Positions 47,233-56,470 of a stretch of DNA of 64,000 nt are shown piece after piece. The notes beneath the pieces were generated by a model. That model ran no database searches, had not been told where the DNA came from, and saw only the letters and a list, made by a program, of their open reading frames with translations. The position numbers and the translations under genes were made by a program. Within the stretch, counting starts at the first letter, position 1. Each line of letters opens with the position of its first letter. Location of the stretch: assembly GCF_030450125.1 (NCBI RefSeq), contig NZ_CP123923.1, forward strand, positions 372,001 through 436,000, read 5' to 3'. The stretch comes from Streptomyces sp. WP-1. Its GTDB lineage: Bacteria; Actinomycetota; Actinomycetes; Streptomycetales; Streptomycetaceae.

Positions 47233-48072
47233 ATGGACATCCTGCGCTACGTGGCCTTCAGCAGCGACCCCCTCGGCGGGAACCCGGCGGGTGTGGTGCT
47301 GGACGCCGCCGGTATCGACGAGGCGGAGATGGCCGCAACCGCGGCCGAAGTCGGCTACTCCGAAACGGCGTTCACCGTTCCCCGCCCCGACGGGTCGCTC
47401 GACATCCGGTACTTCAGCCCGCAGGCGGAGGTCCCGTTCTGCGGCCACGCCACCATCGCGACGGCCGTCGCGCACGCCTCCCGGCACGGCGTCGGCCGCC
47501 TGCTGCTGCACACCCAGGCGGGGCCCGTCCACGTGACCACCTCGACCGCCCCGGACGGCGCGGTCACGGCCACCCTGGTCAGCGTCGAGCCCCGTACGAC
47601 GGAACTCTCCGACGCCGACCTCGCCGAACTCCTCGCCGCCCTGCGCTGGTCCGCCGCCGACCTCGATCCGGCGTTGCCGCCGCAGGTCGCCTACGCGGGT
47701 GCCTGGCATCCGGTCATCGCAACCGCCGACCGGGCGCGGCTCGCCGATCTCGACTACGACATGCCGGCGCTCAACGCCCTGATGGCGAGGCGGGGTTGGA
47801 CGACGATCGCCCTTGTGCACCGCGAGTCGGACACGGTCTTCCATGCCCGCAACCCCTTCCCGCCGGGCGGCGTCGTCGAGGACCCGGCCACCGGCGCGGC
47901 GGCCGCGGCCTTCGGCGGGTACCTCCGCGGCAACGGCCTCGTCGCGCCGCCCGCCGTGCTGACCATCCACCAAGGCGTGGACATGGGCCGCCCGAGCCTG
48001 CTGACCGTGGGCATCCCGGCGGATCCGTCCAGCGGCATCGAGGTCACGGGCGCGGCGGTCCCCATCTCCTGA
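47233..48072 (+). CDS. PhzF-family isomerase/epimerase-like protein
   Basis: 279 residues. The start DILRYVAFSSDPLGGNPAGV and the catalytic glutamate in GYSETAFTV are typical. Further family marks are IRYFSPQAEVPFCGHATI and, near the end, VVEDPATGAAAAAFGGYL. PhzF itself isomerises an intermediate of phenazine synthesis, but most bacterial members have unknown substrates. The ATG at 47233 lacks a good ribosome site, and an ATG-like start at 47197 would add 12 residues. 260 bp separate it from the PKS; they hold no gene. Link to the PKS is unproven. Confidence 0.88.
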   Translation: MDILRYVAFSSDPLGGNPAGVVLDAAGIDEAEMAATAAEVGYSETAFTVPRPDGSLDIRYFSPQAEVPFCGHATIATAVAHASRHGVGRLLLHTQAGPVHVTTSTAPDGAVTATLVSVEPRTTELSDADLAELLAALRWSAADLDPALPPQVAYAGAWHPVIATADRARLADLDYDMPALNALMARRGWTTIALVHRESDTVFHARNPFPPGGVVEDPATGAAAAAFGGYLRGNGLVAPPAVLTIHQGVDMGRPSLLTVGIPADPSSGIEVTGAAVPIS

Positions 48073-48337
48073 ACGGCCCGAACTCCTCGGCGGGACGCGT
48101 CGACGAGCGGGGTGTGCCGCCGTCCGGTGCCCGGCTGAACCTGCTCGCGCAGGCGGTGGCCGCCTCGGCCGAGCGGAGTGACGGTCAGCCCCTTGAGGAT
48201 CGTTGTCCGTGTCATGGCGGCGGAGCCCTTCGGGCCTTCCCGGTGCCCGATGATCCACCGCCGTGTGATCGCCGTCCTGACCCACCCGCTTCCCCATCGG
48301 GGACGCGATGCGACCCTCGGCGTCCTAAGCTGCTGGT

Positions 48338-49225
48338 ATGCGCATGCGTCCGATCGTCGGCCCCATACCCGACACCGGTATACGTCCCGCGGGCGGGATG
48401 GACGAGATCGCCGGGCAACTGGCCGCCGGCGGGGTGGCGGTGCTGACCGGGGCCGGGATCTCCACCGAGTCCGGTATCCCCGACTACCGGGGTGTGACCG
48501 GGCGGCACCGGCGGCACTCCCCCATGACCTACCAGGACTTCGTCTCGGACGAGGAGAACCGGCGCCGCTACTGGGCCCGCGGCTACGTCGGGCGCCGTGC
48601 CATCGCCGAGGCACGGCCCAACGCCGGTCACCGCGCCGTGCAGGCGCTGCGCGCGTCCGGGTACGTCGATGCCGTGATCACGCAGAACGTGGACGGGCTG
48701 CACCAGGCGGCCGGGACGACGGACGCCGTCGCCCTGCACGGCAGTCTGGACCGCGTCGTATGCCTCGACTGCGGGACGATCGGCCCGCGCGACGAACTCG
48801 ACGCGCGGCTGCTCGACGCCAACGGGGAGTTCCTCGCCGCGCAGGACGCCGCCGGGCTCCGGGTCAACCCCGACGGCGACATCGAGCTGCCCGACGACAT
48901 CGTGCACACGTTCCGCGTCGTGCCGTGCGCGCGGTGCGGTGGTGTGCTCAAGCCGTACGTCGTGTTCTTCGGTGAGAACGTGCCCAAGCCGCGCACCCAG
49001 CGCTGCCTGGATCTGATCGACGCGGCCGACTCTCTCCTCGTCCTCGGCTCGTCCCTGGCCGTCCTGTCGGGCCTGCGGTTCGTACGCCGCGCCGCGAAGG
49101 ACGGCAAGCCCGTCGCGATCATCAACCTCGGCCCGACCCGCGGCGACGACCTCGCCCACGCACACGTGGCACTGCCGCTCGGCCAGGCCCTCACCGAACT
49201 GACCCAACGCCTCGCCGTCGCCTGA
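48338..49225 (+). CDS. Sir2-family NAD-dependent protein deacylase
   Basis: 295 residues. NAD motif VLTGAGISTESGIPDYRG, TQNVDGLHQAAG, and the general-base histidine in VALHGSLDRV. The zinc site is the Cys pairs CLDC (about 144-147) and CARC (about 195-198), with a 45-residue insertion between them. It should remove acetyl or longer acyl groups from lysines, for example on acyl-CoA synthetases. The two leading ATG codons (48338 and 48344) are both possible starts. The 265 bp before it contain no supportable gene. Confidence 0.93.
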   Translation: MRMRPIVGPIPDTGIRPAGGMDEIAGQLAAGGVAVLTGAGISTESGIPDYRGVTGRHRRHSPMTYQDFVSDEENRRRYWARGYVGRRAIAEARPNAGHRAVQALRASGYVDAVITQNVDGLHQAAGTTDAVALHGSLDRVVCLDCGTIGPRDELDARLLDANGEFLAAQDAAGLRVNPDGDIELPDDIVHTFRVVPCARCGGVLKPYVVFFGENVPKPRTQRCLDLIDAADSLLVLGSSLAVLSGLRFVRRAAKDGKPVAIINLGPTRGDDLAHAHVALPLGQALTELTQRLAVA

Positions 49226-49329
49226 ACCACGGCGCGGGTGGACGGCCCAGTACCCGGCCGCGGTGACTGCCGAGCAACACCACGTCGTGGAAGTCCCCGG
49301 CCAGGGACCCGTGTTGGCGCAGTCGTGTA

Positions 49330-50574
49330 TCAGTGTTTCCCGGCGGCCGGGCCCTTCCGGGGAGCCCGGTCGGTGTCGGCGCCGGTGTTCGCGTCGCGGC
49401 CCTCGGGGTGGGGGCCGTGCCAGTCGAGGCACATCACGGTGGCGTCGTCCTGGAGGTGCCCGCCGCAGGCGTCGTTGACCGCCGAGGTCAGGGCGCGTAC
49501 CACCTCACGGGGATGCTCATCGGCGGTGTCACGCAGCAGACCGGGCAGGTCGACGGTCTGCGCCCGGCGTTCCAGCATGCCGTCGGTGTAGAGCACGAGG
49601 CGGTCGCCCGGACGCAGGTCGAGGTCCTGCGCCCGGTAGGAGCTGTACGCGGCGGGGACGCCGAAGGGCAGGCCGGCCTCCAGGGGGACCTCGGCGACCG
49701 TGCCGTCGCGCAGCCGCAGCGGCCGGGGGTGGCCCGCGTTGACGAACCGGGCGCCGGTCCCGTCGAGGGCGATGCGGAGCAGCTGGCCGGTGGCGAAGGT
49801 GTGGCGGCCGTGTTCGAGCATCGCCTGGTGGGTCCGGCATGCCTGTTCCACGATGTCGGCCCCGGCACGGCGGGCGCCCCGGGAGGCGTTGACCAGGAGG
49901 GTCGCCATCAAGGAGGCGTCGACGTCGTGGCCCATGGCGTCGGTGACGGACAGGTGCAGGGTGTCGTGGTCGAGGGTGTAGTCGTAGGTGTCGCCGGCGA
50001 TGGTGTCGGCGGGGACGAGGGCGCAGGCGAGGGCGAACTCGGCCGCCTCGCAGGAGGGAGCCGAGGGCAGGAGCTGGCGCTGGATCTCGGCGGCCAGGCT
50101 GAGCCCGGTGGTCCGCTGGCCCCATTGGTAGAGATCGGTGAAACGCCGGTCGGTGACGACGAGGTACGCCAGCGCGTGGGCGGCCTCCTCCACCTGCTCC
50201 AGCACGTCCTCGCCGAGGTCGGGCAGGGACAGCTCCAGGACGCCGATGGTGTCGCCGCGGTTGGTGACCGGGACGATCACCCGTGGCCACCGCTCACCCT
50301 CCGACGAGGCGCACACCGGTCGCTGGGAGCGCAGGACGTCGTCGTAGACGCTGCCGTGCAGGTCGACCTGGTCGGCGCGCCGGCCCTCCTGGGTGGCGGT
50401 CTCCTCGCTGAACCGCACCAGCTTCCGGCCGATGACGTCCACGAAGAGGAACGAGACGTACCGCGCGCCGAACCGGTCCCGCAGGTTTCGCGCGACCACG
50501 TCCAGCGAAGCCATCGGCGCGGCGTTCTCCGCCGCGGCCAGCACCTCGGCCGGCCCGATCCGATCACGCGCCAC
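49330..50574 (-). CDS. GAF-PP2C (SpoIIE-type) serine phosphatase
   Basis: 414 residues. GAF sensor at about 20-150 ([37 protein letters not shown]), then a PP2C phosphatase domain with [59 protein letters not shown] and [12 protein letters not shown]. Metal-binding aspartates are in place. It would dephosphorylate an anti-anti-sigma protein in a stress or sporulation circuit. It is followed downstream (minus direction) by nothing in its operon; the DUF5133 gene lies about 110 bp upstream in the same direction and may be co-expressed. Confidence 0.92.
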   Translation of the reverse strand: MARDRIGPAEVLAAAENAAPMASLDVVARNLRDRFGARYVSFLFVDVIGRKLVRFSEETATQEGRRADQVDLHGSVYDDVLRSQRPVCASSEGERWPRVIVPVTNRGDTIGVLELSLPDLGEDVLEQVEEAAHALAYLVVTDRRFTDLYQWGQRTTGLSLAAEIQRQLLPSAPSCEAAEFALACALVPADTIAGDTYDYTLDHDTLHLSVTDAMGHDVDASLMATLLVNASRGARRAGADIVEQACRTHQAMLEHGRHTFATGQLLRIALDGTGARFVNAGHPRPLRLRDGTVAEVPLEAGLPFGVPAAYSSYRAQDLDLRPGDRLVLYTDGMLERRAQTVDLPGLLRDTADEHPREVVRALTSAVNDACGGHLQDDATVMCLDWHGPHPEGRDANTGADTDRAPRKGPAAGKH

Positions 50575-50687
50575 CTCAGCCTCCCTGCGTTCCCCCCTTC
50601 TCCTTTCCCGCTGGCTCCTCCGGCATCACGGGCACCGCTCACGGTCCCCCGTTTCGGCTTCCGTCCCGGTCGGGGGACGGGCGGCCG

Positions 50688-50915
50688 TCAGGCGGACAGG
50701 AGGGAATCGTCCTCGACACGGGCGCCGGGCAGGCGGTGGCGGGCCGCGATGAGGGCGGCGTCGATGTCGCTGGTGCCCGTGGCGACGCACAGCGTGTAGG
50801 CGAGGTCGTCCATGCGCCGCCGCACCTCCTCGTCGCCCTCCTCGGCGTGCAGAACCCGCAGGGTCTCGTACTGCTCGATCAGGTTCTTCAGGACAGCGGG
50901 GTGCGCCATGAGCAT
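50688..50915 (-). CDS. DUF5133 protein
   Basis: 75 residues from the ATG at 50915, preceded by an ideal aaggagg. The sequence MLMAHPAVLKNLIEQYETLR, followed by DEEVRRRMDDLAYTLCVATG, is the standard form of this short, all-helical Streptomyces family, whose function is unknown. DUF5133 genes are often found beside regulatory phosphatases such as the one here. 274 bp upstream, before the cold-shock gene, must hold the promoters of both. Confidence 0.88.
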   Translation of the reverse strand: MLMAHPAVLKNLIEQYETLRVLHAEEGDEEVRRRMDDLAYTLCVATGTSDIDAALIAARHRLPGARVEDDSLLSA

Positions 50916-51189
50916 CGTGAGCCTCCTTGTGGCCACCGTTCACATGAGTCGTACACCGCCTCGTGTGCCCCGCCTCCGCTCCGCCATTCAGGTGAAGATC
51001 GGCAACCTGGTCCACGGGGCCGAACGGGGGTGCGGCACGGGTGATCCGCGGCGACGCCACACCGACTGCTGTGTCATGAGCCGGATAGGCGGCGGTGCTC
51101 GGGGTAGAAACGATGTCGGCTCCTACTGCCAAGGGAGCCGGAGCGGCCCGGGACATGGGTGGCTCCCGGTATGAACGAAGGATCGATCG

Positions 51190-51393
51190 ATGGCCAGCGG
51201 CACCGTGAAATGGTTCAACTCCGAGAAGGGGTACGGCTTCATCGCCCAGGACGGCGGAGGGGCTGACGTCTTCGCGCACTATTCCGAGATCCAGGGCGGT
51301 GGATTCCGCGAGCTCACCGAGGGCGAGCAGGTCACCTTCGACATCGGCCAGGGCCAGAAGGGTCCGCAGGCCCAGAACATCATCCGGGGCTGA
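51190..51393 (+). CDS. CspA-family cold-shock protein
   Basis: 67 residues, one OB-fold. RNP1 is KGYGFIAQ and RNP2 is VFAHYSEI; it opens with [12 protein letters not shown]. Binds single-stranded RNA/DNA and melts RNA structure. The ribosome site is gaagga. A strong hairpin terminator follows 22 bp after the stop. The long leader sequence is consistent with post-transcriptional control, though no specific element was identified. Confidence 0.95.
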   Translation: MASGTVKWFNSEKGYGFIAQDGGGADVFAHYSEIQGGGFRELTEGEQVTFDIGQGQKGPQAQNIIRG

Positions 51394-51415
51394 CCGGCCA
51401 TACCCGTGACATACC

Positions 51416-51443
51416 GAGGCGGCTGCCGTACGGCAGCCGCCTC
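51416..51443. terminator. Bidirectional hairpin terminator
   Basis: Perfect 14-bp palindrome (gaggcggctgccgt and its complement) between the convergent cold-shock and transglycosylase genes, able to serve both. Confidence 0.85.
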
Positions 51444-51446
51444 TCG

Positions 51447-52037
51447 TCACGCGGGTCGCCCGTGATCCGTCGTGGCCAGGGCCTCGGCGGCGCGGTTGCG
51501 GTGGGCGCGGAACCGGCGCAGGTACGACCGCGCCATGGGGCCCGGCGGGACGCCCCGGGCGAAGGCCCGCATATTGCGTTCGCCCGTGTTGTAGCCGAGG
51601 GCGAGCAGTTCGTCGCGGCTGTAGCGGCGCACGTGCCGCCGCGGCAGTCCGCGGTCGAGGTCCTTCAGATGCAGCGCCGCCGCGTGGATGGCGAAGGCGG
51701 GGTCGTCGCGCAGGTCCTGCCACCGCCCCGGCAGGTCGTGGGCCCGTCGTACCCGCTCGAACGTCGCGCGGTGCATGTTGGCCAGGCCGAAGGACGCCCC
51801 GGGCTTCCACCACTGCCACAGCCGCTCCAGCAGCGGGTGGTGCGGCTTGTACGCCTCGTTGTGGAGCACCGTCATGACGAGCAGCGCGGACACTCCGGCT
51901 TCCTCGGCGGCGCGCGCCACGGCTTCGGCGTAGTCGGCCGGATCGTAGCCGCCGGGCCGGATCGGCGGCAGCCGCACCTCATCGCGGTCCGCCGACGAGG
52001 ACCCCTGCCCCGGCTGCAACGTCGATTGTCCGGTCAT
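51447..52037 (-). CDS. Lytic transglycosylase-like (SLT) protein
   Basis: 196 residues from the ATG at 52037; a longer frame to 52259 reads as noise. Lysozyme-like fold: the likely catalytic glutamate is in VMTVLHNEAYKP (about residue 62). The rest of the SLT pattern is GASFGLANMHRATFE, DDPAFAIHAAALHLKDL and LLALGYNTGERNM. Such enzymes cut the glycan strands of peptidoglycan. No signal peptide is visible, so it may be exported another way or act as a phage- or secretion-linked enzyme. Confidence 0.8.
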   Translation of the reverse strand: MTGQSTLQPGQGSSSADRDEVRLPPIRPGGYDPADYAEAVARAAEEAGVSALLVMTVLHNEAYKPHHPLLERLWQWWKPGASFGLANMHRATFERVRRAHDLPGRWQDLRDDPAFAIHAAALHLKDLDRGLPRRHVRRYSRDELLALGYNTGERNMRAFARGVPPGPMARSYLRRFRAHRNRAAEALATTDHGRPA

Positions 52038-52261
52038 CCGCACACCCACACCTCTTCCGCCGCCTTCGCTTCGGGCCACTGCCCCGGCGAGGGCGCGTCC
52101 ATCGGCCTGAGGTGCGCCTTCCCGCCATGCTGGGCCGCAATCCAGGAGATGGACGACGGCTGCGCAACCGGTCGGTCCGGGTCGTACCCGACGACGTGGT
52201 GGTTCGTCTCGTACTCGCCGCGGCGCCCGATCCGCGGAGCGGGCGCCGCGGCCGTTCACCG

Positions 52262-53026
52262 TCAGGCCGGTACGGTGACCGCCCGGCCGAGGTGCCGGGC
52301 GAGGAACCGGACCGCGCTGTCGGCCTCGAACCTGGGCCAGTCGAAGTGCTTGCCCGCGTTGGCGTGCAGCGTCTTCTCCTTCGAGGCGAAGGCGTCGAAC
52401 AGCGCGAGGCCGGCCTTACGCGGGATGCGCTCGTTGTCCCACTGCATGTCGAACTCGATCGGCACGGTGATCCGCTCGGCCGTCTCGATCAGGGCGTCGG
52501 GCCAGTGCATGCCGAAGACCGCGGCCGTGATCCTGGGTTCGGCCGCCACCAGCGGTATCCCGATCGCGGTGCCCAGGCCGAGGCCGGTGTAGCCCACCGG
52601 CCCGTCGGCGCCGATCTCCGGAAGCTGCTGGAGGGCGTCCAGGACCGCCTGCCACTCGGGCACGGCGACCTCTGCCAGACGGGCGTTGTACGGGACGACG
52701 ACCGGGCCTTCCGGCTCGCCCGCGGCCTGCGCGGCGCGCAGTGCGGCGATGTCCCGCTCGTCGCGCGCGGTGCGGGGCCGGTCGCCGTGACCGGGCGCGT
52801 CGATGACGGCGGCATGGAAGCCGCAGCCGTTCACGAGGAGGCGGGCGCGGCCCGTCATGGCCGGCTCCTTCTTGTGCCGACCGCCGCCGTGGCCCATCAG
52901 GACCAGGGGCGCGCGATCGCCGCCGGACGCCGGCGACCAGAGGACTCCGGGGATGTCGCCCAGGGTGAAATCGCGCTCGATCACGCCGTCCGCCGACGAC
53001 TCGGCGGTGAAGTGCAGAGAAAGCAC
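52262..53026 (-). CDS. Alpha/beta-hydrolase-fold protein lacking the nucleophile serine
   Basis: 254 residues from a GTG at 53026. Oxyanion-side motif LVLMGHGGG, DAPGHGDR, and a C-terminal histidine in NAGKHFDWPRFE. At the nucleophile elbow, where the family has G-x-S-x-G, the text reads GYTGLGLGTAIG: residue 150 is Gly (GGC, one base from AGC Ser). The rest of the fold looks intact. It is thus probably not a classical serine hydrolase; it may bind a ligand, or use another residue. A 19-codon leader ORF with a strong ribosome site lies 50 bp upstream. Confidence 0.85.
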   Translation of the reverse strand: MLSLHFTAESSADGVIERDFTLGDIPGVLWSPASGGDRAPLVLMGHGGGRHKKEPAMTGRARLLVNGCGFHAAVIDAPGHGDRPRTARDERDIAALRAAQAAGEPEGPVVVPYNARLAEVAVPEWQAVLDALQQLPEIGADGPVGYTGLGLGTAIGIPLVAAEPRITAAVFGMHWPDALIETAERITVPIEFDMQWDNERIPRKAGLALFDAFASKEKTLHANAGKHFDWPRFEADSAVRFLARHLGRAVTVPA

Positions 53027-53076
53027 AGGTGTTGCCTTTCGGGAGTGCCTTGGTGGGGAGGCGCTCCCGGCGACGC

Positions 53077-53136
53077 CTACGTCGGTCGCCGGCCGTGACG
53101 GGAAAGGGGGAGCACCCACGTCGATACAGCGTTCAT
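53077..53136 (-). CDS. 19-codon leader ORF upstream of the hydrolase gene
   Basis: MNAVSTWVLPLSRHGRRPT followed by TAG. The ATG at 53136 stands behind aggaggtgag, one of the best ribosome sites in the window. After the stop a G/C hairpin (gggagcgcctccc and cactcccg region, about 53040-53062) precedes the GTG of the hydrolase. This layout suits a translated leader that controls the downstream gene. It could also be a spurious match. Confidence 0.45.
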   Translation of the reverse strand: MNAVSTWVLPLSRHGRRPT

Positions 53137-53233
53137 GGGTCTCACCTCCTCGGGCGGTGTCACGGTCGACTGCAAGCTATAGGCCCGGTCGCCGCCCCGT
53201 CCAGGCCTTTTCCGGGGCCCGCCCACCTCCAGG

Positions 53234-54817
53234 TCACACGGTGAACCGATCGGGATCCGCGCTCTCCCAGTCGGCCGCCCAGGACTGTGGTGGCTCGGCG
53301 AGCAGCTGCCCGGGTTCGAGCCACTCGTACAGTTGTTCGTAGGAGCGTTCGGTGTGGGGGTCGATGCGGCGGTGGAGCATGTGGGGGCGCAGGTCCGCGG
53401 GATGGGTGACGCCCATGGAGGCCATGAGTTGCATCGCGCTGGCCACGGTCGCTTCCTGGAAGCGGTGGACGCGTGGGGCCTTGTCGGTGACGTCCAGGGC
53501 GCGGGCGCGGTGGGGGTCCTGGGTGGTGATGCCGGTGGGGCAGGTGTTGGTGTGGCAGCGCTGTGCCTGGATGCAGCCGACGGCGAACATCATCGCCCGG
53601 GCGGCGTTGGCGTAATCGGCGCCCTGGACCATGCGTTTGAGGAGATCGCTGCCGGTGGCGACCTTGCCGCTCGCCCCGATCCTGATCCGGTCGCGCAGGC
53701 CCGCCCCCACGAGGGCGTTGTGCACCGTGAGCAGGCCCTCGGTGAGCGGGGTGCCCATATGGTCGGCGAACTCCAGCGGTGCCGCGCCCGTTCCGCCTTC
53801 CGCGCCGTCCACCACGATGAAGTCGGGTGCGGTGCCCTCCTCCAGCATGGCCCTGCACACCGCGAGGAACTGCCGGCGTGAGCCCACGCACAGCTTGAAC
53901 CCGGCGGGCTTGCCACCGGACAGCTCACGCATGCGGGCGATGAAGCGGACGAGTTCGCGCGGGGTGGAGAACACCCGGTGGTACGGCGGGGAGACGACCG
54001 TACGCCCCTCGGGCACGCCCCGGACCCGGGCGATCTCCGCGTTCACCTTGGCCCCCGGCAGCACGCCCCCGATGCCGGGCTTCGCCCCCTGGGACAGCTT
54101 CAGGGACACGCACCTGACCTGGTCGTGCGCCGCCTTCCCGGCGAACTGCGCCGCGTCGAAGTCCCCGTCCCGGGTACGGCAGCCGAAGTACCCGGTACCG
54201 ATCTCCCACACCAGGTCGCCCCCCGGACGCAGGTGGTACTCCGACAGCCCGCCCTCACCGGTGTCCTGGGCGAAACCCCCCGCCGCGGCACCACCGCCCA
54301 GCGCCAGGACCGCGTTGGCCGACAACGAACCGAAACTCATCGCCGACACGTTCAGCAGCGCCATCTCGTACGGCCGACCGCAGTCCGGCCCGCCGATCCG
54401 CACCCGCGGCGGGGTCGTCGGCACCGGGCACGGCGCCATCGACGGCACCAGGAACTCATGACCCGGCCGGTACACATCGCGCTCGGTACCGAACGGCTCC
54501 TCCGCGTCCGTACCCTTGGCACGCTCATAGACGATGCTGCGCACATCCCGGTCGAAGGGACGCCCGTCGAAGTTCCGCTCGATGAAATACTGCTGGAGCT
54601 CCGGGCGCAGACGCTCCAAGAGAAAGCGGGCATGGCCCAGAACGGGATAGTTGCGCAGCACCGAATGCCGGCGCTGCACCAGATCCCACCCGCCCAGCAG
54701 ACCCAGCAGGGTCACCGGTGCGGCGGCGAACAGCCACCAGGGGGAGAGGCAGGCGCTCGCCGCGGACGCGAGCACACCCACGGCAACGATCAGAGTGACG
54801 GTGGCGATGCGTGTCAT
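53234..54817 (-). CDS. FMN-binding glutamate synthase-like protein (GltB2/archaeal type), membrane-anchored
   Basis: 527 residues. Two N-terminal membrane helices (about 4-22, 26-46) precede the FMN barrel of the glutamate synthase large subunit: ALLNVSAMSFGSLSANAV, SLKLSQGAKPGIGGVLPG, VVDGAEGGTGAAPLEFADH and a cysteine cluster CIQAQRCHTNTCPTGI (3Fe-4S ligands). Stand-alone members lack the glutaminase part and are not proven glutamate synthases. A GTG at 54820 directly before the ATG is an equal start. It is followed by a 200-bp spacer and the leader ORF; no partner subunit is visible. Confidence 0.9.
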   Translation of the reverse strand: MTRIATVTLIVAVGVLASAASACLSPWWLFAAAPVTLLGLLGGWDLVQRRHSVLRNYPVLGHARFLLERLRPELQQYFIERNFDGRPFDRDVRSIVYERAKGTDAEEPFGTERDVYRPGHEFLVPSMAPCPVPTTPPRVRIGGPDCGRPYEMALLNVSAMSFGSLSANAVLALGGGAAAGGFAQDTGEGGLSEYHLRPGGDLVWEIGTGYFGCRTRDGDFDAAQFAGKAAHDQVRCVSLKLSQGAKPGIGGVLPGAKVNAEIARVRGVPEGRTVVSPPYHRVFSTPRELVRFIARMRELSGGKPAGFKLCVGSRRQFLAVCRAMLEEGTAPDFIVVDGAEGGTGAAPLEFADHMGTPLTEGLLTVHNALVGAGLRDRIRIGASGKVATGSDLLKRMVQGADYANAARAMMFAVGCIQAQRCHTNTCPTGITTQDPHRARALDVTDKAPRVHRFQEATVASAMQLMASMGVTHPADLRPHMLHRRIDPHTERSYEQLYEWLEPGQLLAEPPQSWAADWESADPDRFTV

Positions 54818-54901
54818 CACTTGCTCGTTGCCGTGGGCGCGCCCTCCAGTCCTGCGGTTACGTCAAGAGCACTTCAAGCACGGCGCTTCGGGCTTGGTGC
54901 T

Positions 54902-55255
54902 TCAAGCGCCGCGGTGGCTCAGGACGTTGATCACGCGGCCGCTGGGATCGCGGACGAAGAAGCGCCGCACCCCCCAGTCCTCGTCCCGCAGCGGGTGGAC
55001 GATCTCCGCGCCGGCGGCCCGCACGGCCGCGTAGGCCGCGTCCACGTCGTCCACCTCGATGCTCATGTCCGGGGTGACCGGGGCGGTTCTGTCGGCTGAT
55101 ACGACGCTGATCTGGGCCGTCGGGGTCGACGGCGCGGCAAGCGTCATCACCCAGTCGAGGTTCATGACCTCCTCGAAGCCCAGCAGGCCGTAGAAATCGC
55201 GGCTCTCCTCCGCCGCCGCGGAATGAATGATGGGCATGACTCGGCGAACGGCCAT
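54902..55255 (-). CDS. VOC-superfamily (glyoxalase/bleomycin-resistance) protein
   Basis: 117 residues from the ATG at 55255 (ggag, 6 nt). Two beta-alpha-beta-beta-beta units: MPIIHSAAAEESRDFYGLLG and MSIEVDDVDAAYAAVRAAGA, ending RRFFVRDPSGRVINVLSH with the usual acidic position replaced by Asn. First-unit His is present. These proteins bind a metal or sequester a small ligand; the reaction cannot be predicted. It is monocistronic, about 110 bp after the GAPDH gene. Confidence 0.88.
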   Translation of the reverse strand: MAVRRVMPIIHSAAAEESRDFYGLLGFEEVMNLDWVMTLAAPSTPTAQISVVSADRTAPVTPDMSIEVDDVDAAYAAVRAAGAEIVHPLRDEDWGVRRFFVRDPSGRVINVLSHRGA

Positions 55256-55363
55256 CTGCGACTCCAAGGGCAAGAGGACACGACGGGTACGGGTACGAGG
55301 CTACGAGACCGTCCGTATGTCCTGCGGCGCCTTCCGTCGTACATCCGTGCGCCGGGTCCTCGG

Positions 55364-56362
55364 TCAGCTGGCGGCGAGGAGGCCGAGGGTGTCGATCACG
55401 CGGTTCGAGAAGCCCCACTCGTTGTCGTACCACGCGACGACCTTGATGTGGCGGCCGTCGACGCGGGTGAGGGCCGAGTCGAAGATCGACGAGGCGGGGT
55501 TGCCGGTGATGTCGGAGGAGACGAGCGGGTCCTCCGAGTATTCGAGGACACCGGCGAGGGGGCCCTCCGCCGCGGCGCGGTAGGCCGCCAGCACCTCGTC
55601 GCGGGTCACGTCGCGGGCGACGGTCGTGTTGAGTTCGACGATCGAGCCCACCGGCACCGGGACACGGATCGAGTCGCCCGACAGCTTGCCTTCGAGGTTC
55701 GGCAGCACCAGCCCGATCGCCTTGGCGGCGCCGGTCGTGGTCGGCACGATGTTGACACCGGCCGCACGGGCGCGGCGTGCGTCGCGGTGCGGACCGTCCT
55801 GGAGGTTCTGCTCCTGGGTGTAGGCGTGCACCGTGGTCATGAACCCGTGCTCGATACCGGCGAGTTCGTCGAGGACGGCGGCGAGCGGCGCCAGCGCGTT
55901 GGTGGTGCAGGAGGCGTTCGAGACGATGGTGTGCACCGCCGGGTCGTAGGCGTCGGTGTTGACGCCGAACGCGAGGGTGACGTCGGCGCCGTCGGACGGC
56001 GCGCTGACGAGCACCTTCCTCGCACCCGCGTCGAGGTGGGCGCGGGCGGCCTTCGCCGAGGTGAAGCGGCCGGTGGCCTCCAGGACGATGTCGACGCCGA
56101 GTTCGCCCCAGGGCAGCTGCGCCGGCTCGCGCTCGGCCAGCACGGTGATCCGGCGGCCGTCGACGACGAGGGTGTTGCCGTCGACGGTGACCGGGCGCCC
56201 GAGCCGGCCGGCCGTGCTGTCGTAGGCGAGCAGTCGCGCGAGGGTGGCGGGCTCCGTCAGGTCGTTGACGGCGACGACCTCAAGCGCGCTGTCCCGTTCG
56301 AGCAGTGCGCGCAGCACATTGCGTCCGATGCGGCCGAACCCGTTGATGGCGATGCGAGTCAT
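55364..56362 (-). CDS. gap: Glyceraldehyde-3-phosphate dehydrogenase, type I
   Basis: 332 residues, full length. NAD site INGFGRIGRNVLRALLE, catalytic cysteine in SNASCTTNALAPL, histidine in TTVHAYTQEQNL, and WYDNEWGFSNRV at the end. The ATG at 56362 has gaaggga upstream. Streptomyces genomes usually have several gap genes. This one is not next to pgk/tpi, so it is probably a secondary copy expressed under special conditions. It lies 108 bp downstream of a GlxA-type regulator gene, which may control it. Confidence 0.95.
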   Translation of the reverse strand: MTRIAINGFGRIGRNVLRALLERDSALEVVAVNDLTEPATLARLLAYDSTAGRLGRPVTVDGNTLVVDGRRITVLAEREPAQLPWGELGVDIVLEATGRFTSAKAARAHLDAGARKVLVSAPSDGADVTLAFGVNTDAYDPAVHTIVSNASCTTNALAPLAAVLDELAGIEHGFMTTVHAYTQEQNLQDGPHRDARRARAAGVNIVPTTTGAAKAIGLVLPNLEGKLSGDSIRVPVPVGSIVELNTTVARDVTRDEVLAAYRAAAEGPLAGVLEYSEDPLVSSDITGNPASSIFDSALTRVDGRHIKVVAWYDNEWGFSNRVIDTLGLLAAS

Positions 56363-56470
56363 GAGTGGTGTCCCTTCCGTTCGCCACCAGGCTCGCCTGT
56401 GGAGCGCGCCGCTGACAGTGGCGGGATGGCCATGGTTCAAAAGGATTCCGCCACCGTGCCGCCGGGCGGG

